From NCBI GenBank assembly GCA_900545185.1, contig UQYH01000017.1, forward strand, positions 1 to 27,513: a DNA stretch of 27,513 nucleotides, in the 5' to 3' direction. This DNA comes from an uncultured Eubacteriales bacterium. Its GTDB lineage: Bacteria; Bacillota; Clostridia; UBA1381; UBA9506. The notes beneath the pieces are model-generated. The model was not told where the DNA came from. It saw only the letters and a program-made list of their open reading frames with translations, and did not search any database. The translations under genes and the position numbers were made by a program. The first letter of the stretch is position 1; every line of letters starts with the position of its first letter. Positions 22,394 to 27,513 of this stretch are shown one piece after another.

Positions 22394-22819
22394 TTACGCC
22401 TCCTCTTCTTTTTGGGCGCGCGTTACGAATTTGCACTTGACAGGCAGCTTATGGGCCGCAAGACGCATCGCCTCTCTTGCTACCTCCTCGGAAACGCCGC
22501 CGATTTCGAACATAACCCGTCCGGGCTTAACGACAGCCACCCAATATTCGGGGGAACCTTTACCGCTACCCATACGGGTTTCAGCCGGTTTTTCGGTGAT
22601 AGGCTTATCCGGGAAAATTTTAATCCAGACCTGTCCGCCTCTCTTAATATAACGGGTCATGGCAATACGGGCAGCCTCAATTTGATTTGAAGTGATCCAG
22701 GCCGGGCTGAGCGCCTGCAAACCGTATTCACCGTAGGTAACTTCGGTACCGCGGGTTGCCTTGCCTGTCATTCTGCCGCGCATGACTCTTCTGTATTTCA
22801 CTCTTTTAGGCAATAACAT
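22394..22819 (-). CDS. rplP: 50S ribosomal protein L16
   Basis: A 141-residue L16. MLLPKRVKYRRVMRGRMTGKA opens it; RGGQVWIKIFPDKPITEKPAETRMGSGKG and the VKPGRVMFEIGG region are diagnostic of this peptidyl-transferase-proximal protein. Confidence 0.98.
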   Translation of the reverse strand: MLLPKRVKYRRVMRGRMTGKATRGTEVTYGEYGLQALSPAWITSNQIEAARIAMTRYIKRGGQVWIKIFPDKPITEKPAETRMGSGKGSPEYWVAVVKPGRVMFEIGGVSEEVAREAMRLAAHKLPVKCKFVTRAQKEEEA

Positions 22820-22861
22820 GCTTTTTCATTCCTTTCTTTCAGAATCAAAAATGCCGAAGCC

Positions 22862-23530
22862 TTATGCTTTTGCAGCGGCCGGCTTTTGAGACTTCTTGCT
22901 TTCGGGAAGAATTTCTCCTTTATAAATCCAAACCTTTACGCCGATTTTGCCGTAGGTTGTGTTGGCTTCCCAAAAACCATAGTCAATATCCGCACGCAGT
23001 GTTTGCAGGGGGATAGTGCCCTCATGATAGTGCTCTGTTCTGGCGATTTCGGCACCGCCCAAACGGCCTGCGCAGCTGGTTTTAATACCTTTTACGCCCA
23101 TCTTCATGGCACGACCCATTGTGGATTTCATTGCTTTTCTGAAAGAAATTCTCTTTTCAAGCTGTGCTGCAATGTTCTCGGCAACAAGCTGTGCATCTAT
23201 GTCGGGGTGTTTTACCTCTTCAATGTTCAGCGCAACGCTTTTGCCGGTCAATGTTTCTAATTCCTTTTTAACCTTATCAATCTCGCTGCCGCCGCGGCCG
23301 ATGATGATACCGGGCTTTGCTGCAAAGATATTGATTTTAACGCGCTTTGCGGTACGTTCGATTTCGATTTTGGAAACGCCTGCCGCAAACAGTTTATTCT
23401 TTAAGAATTTTCTGATGTTGTAGTCCTCTACCAAAAGATCACCAAACTGAGAATCCTGCGCAAACCATCTGGAATCCCAATCCTTGATGATACCGACTCT
23501 TAATCCATGGGGATTTACTTTCTGACCCAA
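22862..23530 (-). CDS. rpsC: 30S ribosomal protein S3
   Basis: A 222-residue S3. MGQKVNPHGLRVGI opens it; the type-II KH domain has its GRGG loop at 78-81 (KPGIIIGRGGSEIDKVKKEL); the C-terminal domain shows ARTEHYHEGTIPLQTLRADIDYG. The start codon is TTG (23530), placed where all S3 proteins begin and preceded by AAGGAGGT. An alanine/lysine tail (QKPAAAKA) ends it. Confidence 0.98.
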   Translation of the reverse strand: MGQKVNPHGLRVGIIKDWDSRWFAQDSQFGDLLVEDYNIRKFLKNKLFAAGVSKIEIERTAKRVKINIFAAKPGIIIGRGGSEIDKVKKELETLTGKSVALNIEEVKHPDIDAQLVAENIAAQLEKRISFRKAMKSTMGRAMKMGVKGIKTSCAGRLGGAEIARTEHYHEGTIPLQTLRADIDYGFWEANTTYGKIGVKVWIYKGEILPESKKSQKPAAAKA

Positions 23531-23552
23531 GCTACTTACCTCCTTTTTTGTC

Positions 23553-23888
23553 TTATTCCTTTTCCTTTAAAACAATTGTGATGTGGCTGGTCCGCTTTCT
23601 GATACGGAACGCTCTGCCCTGTGCTCTGGGACGGATTCTTTTCAGTGTCGGTCCCTGCCCGGCGAAAATTTCCGCCACATACAGGTTGTTCACATCCATG
23701 TTATGGTTGTTTTCAGCGTTTGCAATAGCAGACTTTAAAAGCTTCTCTACCGGGTCGCTGGCGGCTTTCGGTGTATTCTTTAAAATACCCAGCGCCACGC
23801 CCACGGGCTTGTTTCTGATTAAATCTATCACAATCTTAACTTTTCTAGATGAAATACGTGCATAGCTCAGTTTTGCTCTGGCTTCCAC
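23553..23888 (-). CDS. rplV: 50S ribosomal protein L22
   Basis: A 111-residue L22 whose beta-hairpin lines the exit tunnel. ARISSRKVKIVIDLIRNKPV and GPTLKRIRPRAQGRAFRIRKRTSHI are standard. It starts with GTG (23888), with AAAGGAGG just upstream. Confidence 0.97.
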   Translation of the reverse strand: MEARAKLSYARISSRKVKIVIDLIRNKPVGVALGILKNTPKAASDPVEKLLKSAIANAENNHNMDVNNLYVAEIFAGQGPTLKRIRPRAQGRAFRIRKRTSHITIVLKEKE

Positions 23889-23917
23889 AAAGATTCCTCC
23901 TTTCCTACAAGGAAATT

Positions 23918-24196
23918 TTATTTAACGCCCGACGTTTTGTTGCCTGCATGACCTTTATAGGTTCTGGTCGGTGCAAACTCGCCCAGCTTATGGCCTACCA
24001 TGTCCTCAGACACAAATACGGGAACATGCTTTCTGCCGTCATGAACAGCAATTGTATGGCCTACCATTTCAGGGAAAATGGTAGAACTTCTTGACCAAGT
24101 CTTAACAACTTTTTTGTCGCCGGACTCGTTCATAGCAACAATCTTTTTAATCAGGCTATCTGCAACGAAAGGCCCTTTTTTAATCGATCTGCCCAT
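23918..24196 (-). CDS. rpsS: 30S ribosomal protein S19
   Basis: A 92-residue S19. MGRSIKKGPFVADSL, SRSSTIFPEMVGHTIAVHDG and KLGEFAPTRTYKGHAG are canonical. Start at 24196, seven nt after GAAGGAGG; the frame extends to 24217 only by including that site. Confidence 0.98.
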   Translation of the reverse strand: MGRSIKKGPFVADSLIKKIVAMNESGDKKVVKTWSRSSTIFPEMVGHTIAVHDGRKHVPVFVSEDMVGHKLGEFAPTRTYKGHAGNKTSGVK

Positions 24197-24227
24197 TCTT
24201 TTTCCTCCTTCGCCCAAGTTGGCTTAC

Positions 24228-24249
24228 GCGGGCCGCTGTGCGGCCCCGC
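24228..24249 (-). other. Intercistronic GC hairpin between rplB and rpsS
   Basis: GCGGGCCGC-TGT-GCGGCCCCGC, a nine-pair stem with one bulged base, in the 70-bp gap just after the rplB stop on the minus strand. There is no U-tract. Comparable compact stems lie in other gaps of this operon. Confidence 0.6.
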
Positions 24250-24266
24250 AGCATTTTGCGCGGCTG

Positions 24267-25100
24267 TTAGCGAACACCGCGGCGTTTAACAATGAATTTA
24301 TCGTTAAGGTTCTTTTTCTTTCTGGTTTTAAGACCCAGCGCCGGTTTACCCCACGGGGTAACAGGTCCGGGACGGCCGATCGGGGAGCGGCCTTCACCAC
24401 CGCCGTGCGGATGGTCATTCGGGTTCATAACAGAACCTCTGACGGTGGGACGAATACCCATATGGCGTTTTCTGCCTGCCTTACCGATAGAAATGTTTTC
24501 ATGGTCTAAGTTACCGATCTGTCCGATGGTTGCCATACAATTCAAACGAATGTAACGAACCTCGCCGGATGGCAGTCTGACCTGTGCATACTTATCTTCT
24601 TTAGCCATCAGCTGTGCTGCGCCGCCTGCGGTACGAACCAGCTGACCGCCCTTGCCGGGCATTAACTCAATGTTGTGAATCAGTGTACCGACGGGGATAA
24701 ACTGAATCTGCATGGCATTGCCGGGCTTAATGTCTGCGCCCATGGGATCGGTTACCAAAACGTTGCCGTCGGTTACGCCCAGGGGAGCTAAGAAATAACG
24801 CTTTTCGCCGTCTTCGTACTGAACCAGTGCGATGTTGGCCGAGCGGTTCGGATCGTACTCGATACCGATAACGGTAGCTTCGCCGACCTTATTTCTCTTA
24901 AAGTCAATCAATCTGTATTTTCTTCTATTTCCGCCGCCTCTGTGCCGGACTGTGATTCTGCCGTAGTTGTTTCTACCGCCGTTTTTGCTGATGGGAACCA
25001 AAAGGGAGCGCTCGGGCTCTTGCTTTGTGATTTCATCAAAGGTAGAAACGGTCATGAATCTTCTGGCAGGAGAGGTAGGATTAAATTTTTTAGTAGGCAT
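24267..25100 (-). CDS. rplB: 50S ribosomal protein L2
   Basis: A 277-residue L2, needed for subunit joining and peptidyl transfer. GRNNYGRITVRHRGGGNRRKYR, PGKGGQLVRTAGGAAQLMAKE and the C-terminal RGSVMNPNDHPHGGGEGRSP, with the functionally important conserved His, are complete. Start at 25100 (MPTKKFNP), eight nt after AAGGAG; a GTG three codons earlier is too close to that site. Confidence 0.98.
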   Translation of the reverse strand: MPTKKFNPTSPARRFMTVSTFDEITKQEPERSLLVPISKNGGRNNYGRITVRHRGGGNRRKYRLIDFKRNKVGEATVIGIEYDPNRSANIALVQYEDGEKRYFLAPLGVTDGNVLVTDPMGADIKPGNAMQIQFIPVGTLIHNIELMPGKGGQLVRTAGGAAQLMAKEDKYAQVRLPSGEVRYIRLNCMATIGQIGNLDHENISIGKAGRKRHMGIRPTVRGSVMNPNDHPHGGGEGRSPIGRPGPVTPWGKPALGLKTRKKKNLNDKFIVKRRGVR

Positions 25101-25132
25101 CCTTTTCACTCCTTAACTCAAATTGTGGGCTT

Positions 25133-25426
25133 TTACGCCATGCCATCAAAGAACTCGATGGTTTTGCTGTCGGCCGTGAGCTTAACGATGGCTTTCTTCC
25201 AGCTTGCTCTTCTGCCTTCGTGTTGGCCCATGCGCTTCATTTTACCCATCATATTCAGCGTGTTAACGCTTAAAACCTTTACGCCGAAGATTTCTTCGAC
25301 CGCTTTTTTAATTTCGATTTTATTGGCAGACTTTTTAACCTCGAAGGTATATTTTTTATCTGCAATCTGATCCATGCTCTGTTCAGAGATGATGGGCTTA
25401 ATGATAATATCGTGTGCGTATGTCAT
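25133..25426 (-). CDS. rplW: 50S ribosomal protein L23
   Basis: A 97-residue L23, the exit-site docking protein for SRP and trigger factor. DIIIKPIISEQSMDQIADKKYTF and EEIFGVKVLSVNTLNMMGKMKR are typical. Its ATG overlaps the rplD stop by one base (TAATG), and GAGGTG lies within rplD. Confidence 0.97.
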   Translation of the reverse strand: MTYAHDIIIKPIISEQSMDQIADKKYTFEVKKSANKIEIKKAVEEIFGVKVLSVNTLNMMGKMKRMGQHEGRRASWKKAIVKLTADSKTIEFFDGMA

Positions 25427-26049
25427 TATGCATACACCTCCCCTAATTGCTCAGCCGCCCCTTTAGCCAGGATGACTGTTGTGCAGTTCAGCAGATCGTA
25501 TACGTTCAGCATGCCGACAAAGCTGGTTTTAACACCTTCAATGTTCTTCGCGCTTCTGTATACCGCTTCGTTCTTTTCGGGCAGAACAATTAACGTTTTG
25601 CCGCTTACGCTTAAGTTCTTCAGCATATCTGCAATCTGCTTTGTTTTGATTTCGGGTACTGTAATTTCGTCCAGAACCTTCATCTCGTTATCGCGAACCT
25701 TGGCTGATAAAGCAGACTTCATAGCCAGTGCACGGATTTTTTTGTTTACGCTCATTGCATAACTTCTCGGCTTCGGGGCGAAAACAACACCGCCGCCCGT
25801 CCATTGCGGAGAGCGTGTGGAGCCTTGTCTTGCACGGCCAGTACCCTTTTGTCTCCAGGGCTTTGCGCCGCCGCCGCGAACCTCTGCACGAGTCAGAGCG
25901 CTTTGTGTACCTTGTCTTTGATTGGCAAGATAAGCAACAACCGTTGAATGAACGGCAGATTCATTCGGCTCGATACCGAATACTGCGTCGTTTAACTCAC
26001 AGCTGCCTACTTCTTTGCCTTCCATATTGTATAATACCACGTTCGGCAT
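25426..26049 (-). CDS. rplD: 50S ribosomal protein L4
   Basis: A 207-residue L4 with its tunnel-lining extended loop (RGGGAKPWRQKGTGRARQGS, SPQWTGGGVVFAPKPR). L4 autoregulates the S10 operon in E. coli by leader attenuation; whether that holds in this lineage is not shown by the sequence. A GAAAGGAGGA site precedes the ATG. Confidence 0.98.
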   Translation of the reverse strand: MPNVVLYNMEGKEVGSCELNDAVFGIEPNESAVHSTVVAYLANQRQGTQSALTRAEVRGGGAKPWRQKGTGRARQGSTRSPQWTGGGVVFAPKPRSYAMSVNKKIRALAMKSALSAKVRDNEMKVLDEITVPEIKTKQIADMLKNLSVSGKTLIVLPEKNEAVYRSAKNIEGVKTSFVGMLNVYDLLNCTTVILAKGAAEQLGEVYA

Positions 26050-26077
26050 AATACTTCCTCCTTTCGATGCAGGTCGC

Positions 26078-26710
26078 TTACTGCGCCTTTACAGAATTCT
26101 TAATGATAACCAAGCCGCCCTTAGGACCGGGAACGGCGCCGCGGATAGCCAAAATGTTCTTTTCCGCGTCAATTTTAACAACGGACAGATTCTGTACCGT
26201 AACCTTTTCAACACCCAGGTGGCCGGCCAGCTTTTTACCCTTCATAACACGGGAAGGGGTGGAGCAGGCGCCCATGGAACCGGGGCCGCGATGGTAACCG
26301 GAACCGTGCGTCATAGGACCGCGGTGGGTACCCCAGCGCTTAACCGTACCGGCATAACCTTTACCTTTGCTGATACCGGTTACATCAACTGCATCGCCTT
26401 CTGCGAACACGTCTGCCTTAATTTCGTCACCGACGTTCATCTCGGCGGCTGTGTCCAGCTTAAATTCCTTCAGGTATTTCATATAGCCGGTGCCGGCCTT
26501 TTTGAAATGACCCTGTAAGGGCTTTGTTGTATGTTTTTCCTTCTTCTCCAAAAATCCAACCTGAACGGCGTCATATCCGTCGTTTTCAGCGGTTTTCTTT
26601 TGGATGACTCTGCACGGGCCGGCTTCGATGACGGTGACGGGAATCAAGATGCCGTCTTCACCGAAAAGCTGCGTCATGCCGAGCTTTTTGCCTAAAATCG
26701 CTTTCTTCAC
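26078..26710 (-). CDS. rplC: 50S ribosomal protein L3
   Basis: A 210-residue L3. MKKAILGKKLGMTQLFGEDG starts it; RGPMTHGSGYHRGPGSMGAC and KGKKLAGHLGVEKVTVQNL mark the extension that reaches the peptidyl transferase centre. The start is GTG (26710), five nt after GGAGGTG. A 139-bp gap to rpsJ carries the hairpins GTTCGC/GCGAAC (26742-26757) and CCGCC/GGCGG (26763-26779). Confidence 0.97.
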   Translation of the reverse strand: MKKAILGKKLGMTQLFGEDGILIPVTVIEAGPCRVIQKKTAENDGYDAVQVGFLEKKEKHTTKPLQGHFKKAGTGYMKYLKEFKLDTAAEMNVGDEIKADVFAEGDAVDVTGISKGKGYAGTVKRWGTHRGPMTHGSGYHRGPGSMGACSTPSRVMKGKKLAGHLGVEKVTVQNLSVVKIDAEKNILAIRGAVPGPKGGLVIIKNSVKAQ

Positions 26711-26849
26711 AAAAGCACCTCCTAAAAAGTATTGGTTATTGGTTCGCTTGCGCGAACGTGACCCGCCGCGCGGTGGCGGCAGTGCCTTTTAACAAACCTT
26801 TGTGCAGCGGCAGACACTTAGCGCCGCTCATTCCGGTTTGCGAAATGCA

Positions 26850-27161
26850 TTAATATTTCATTTCAATATCCACACCGGCAGGCAGCTCGATGCGCATTAA
26901 CGCGTCAACCGTCTTGTTGGTGGGGAGCAAAATGTCAATTAACCGTTTGTGTGTTCTCATTTCAAACTGCTCACGGGAGTCTTTGTACTTGTGAACAGCA
27001 CGCAGAATGGTAACAACCTCTTTCTTTGTCGGCAGCGGAATGGGTCCGGAAACCTTTGCGCCGGTTCTTTTGGCTGTTTCCACAATTTTTTCGGCAGACT
27101 GATCTAAGAGAACATGGTCATATGCTTTCAGTCTGATTCTCATTTTTTGACTTTGTGCCAT
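26850..27161 (-). CDS. rpsJ: 30S ribosomal protein S10 (NusE)
   Basis: A 103-residue S10, first gene of the superoperon and also a transcription antitermination factor (NusE). MRIRLKAYDHVLLDQSAEKI, SGPIPLPTKKEV and FEMRTHKRLIDILLP are invariant features. AAAAAGGAGG lies ahead of the ATG. Confidence 0.98.
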   Translation of the reverse strand: MAQSQKMRIRLKAYDHVLLDQSAEKIVETAKRTGAKVSGPIPLPTKKEVVTILRAVHKYKDSREQFEMRTHKRLIDILLPTNKTVDALMRIELPAGVDIEMKY

Positions 27162-27513
27162 TGTGTCTTTCCTCCTTTTTGATTGTAGCGCCTTCCCGGT
27201 TTACAGGTCGGCTTGTGTCTGTGCATGAAGAAACGGCTCGCCGAAGCTGCACAGGGCAGCCTCTGTAAAAAGCGTACACACGGCCGGGTGTTTCACCCTT
27301 AGCCATAAATAAAACCCAAAAACGCTTTGGTTTCCGGGTCTGATGCGCTTTTTTGCGGTCTTCCTCATTTGGAAAACCCTTAAACACAAACGAAAGAAAA
27401 AAGGATAAAAAGGCAGTTTAAGCCGCCCAATATAGGGCACCAAGAATTAGATAAGGTGTGGGAAGAATGTTATAGGGTAATAAAGCCCGGTGGTTTTATG
27501 TGCGTGAATATTG
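27162..27513 (-). promoter_or_regulatory. S10-operon leader region (no gene recognised)
   Basis: 352 bp upstream of rpsJ. On the minus strand it holds a short GC stem GGCGG/CTGCC followed by TTTTT near 27415-27432 (a possible terminator of whatever lies upstream), a GGGTG-AAA-CACCC hairpin at about 27289-27301, and a weak promoter-like TTGGTG-17-TAAACT at about 27417-27445. Open frames overlap the rpsJ start but resemble no protein I recognise. The end of the preceding gene is not visible. Confidence 0.4.

Noticed and set aside
27118..27443. Open frames of 80-89 codons in the S10 leader
   Set aside because: They overlap the rpsJ start in another frame, lack a convincing ribosome-binding site and resemble no known protein.
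1..27513. CRISPR arrays, tRNA or rRNA genes, prophage or transposase genes
   Set aside because: No regularly spaced direct repeats, no cloverleaf or rRNA-like segments, and no integrase or transposase motifs were seen on either strand.

Overview
The window reads as a Clostridia (Firmicutes) chromosome, most likely an Oscillospirales-like gut anaerobe; the order-level placement is inference. Reasons: the merged S10-spc-alpha ribosomal operon has map, a KOW-domain protein, infA and rpmJ between secY and rpsM; rpsD lies inside the alpha cluster; S4, S14, L36 and Adk all carry their zinc cysteines; Shine-Dalgarno sites are strong; and GTG/TTG starts are frequent. Base composition looks close to half G+C.

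Right two-thirds (about 10.8-27.2 kb, minus strand): one continuous ribosomal superoperon, transcribed right to left: rpsJ-rplC-rplD-rplW-rplB-rpsS-rplV-rpsC-rplP-rpmC-rpsQ-rplN-rplX-rplE-rpsN-rpsH-rplF-rplR-rpsE-rpmD-rplO-secY-adk-map-KOW-infA-rpmJ-rpsM-rpsK-rpsD-rpoA-rplQ. It ends in a strong hairpin/U-tract terminator at about 10.79-10.83 kb. The 37-codon rpmJ at 14343-14456 was found by direct translation. Two gaps stand out: a 425-bp hairpin-rich stretch between rpsD and rpoA, and the 352-bp leader upstream of rpsJ. Several shorter gaps hold compact GC-rich hairpins.

Left third (0-10.8 kb): carbohydrate catabolism. A minus-strand operon uxuA-uxaC-SDR mannonate oxidoreductase converts glucuronate via fructuronate and mannonate to 2-keto-3-deoxygluconate. 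Upstream is a second minus-strand cassette of alternating TIM-barrel sugar isomerase/epimerase-like and Gfo/Idh/MocA dehydrogenase genes (two of each), substrate unknown. Divergent from it are an AraC-family regulator and a DUF4432 (aldose-epimerase-like) gene on the plus strand, convergent with the ribosomal operon. A gutted MATE transporter pseudogene lies at the far left.

The most interesting observation is a ~152-bp element present twice (3871-4022 and 8338-8490) in inverted orientation, about 91% identical by eye. Each copy lies between a good sigma-A-like promoter and a start codon (uxuA; the AraC gene), in the same orientation relative to the downstream gene. Each would therefore be transcribed as a structured 5' leader with mutually exclusive pairings. 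It may be a mobile intergenic repeat (MITE-like), a shared cis-regulatory RNA, or a repeat co-opted as one. The copies also bracket the four-gene sugar cassette.
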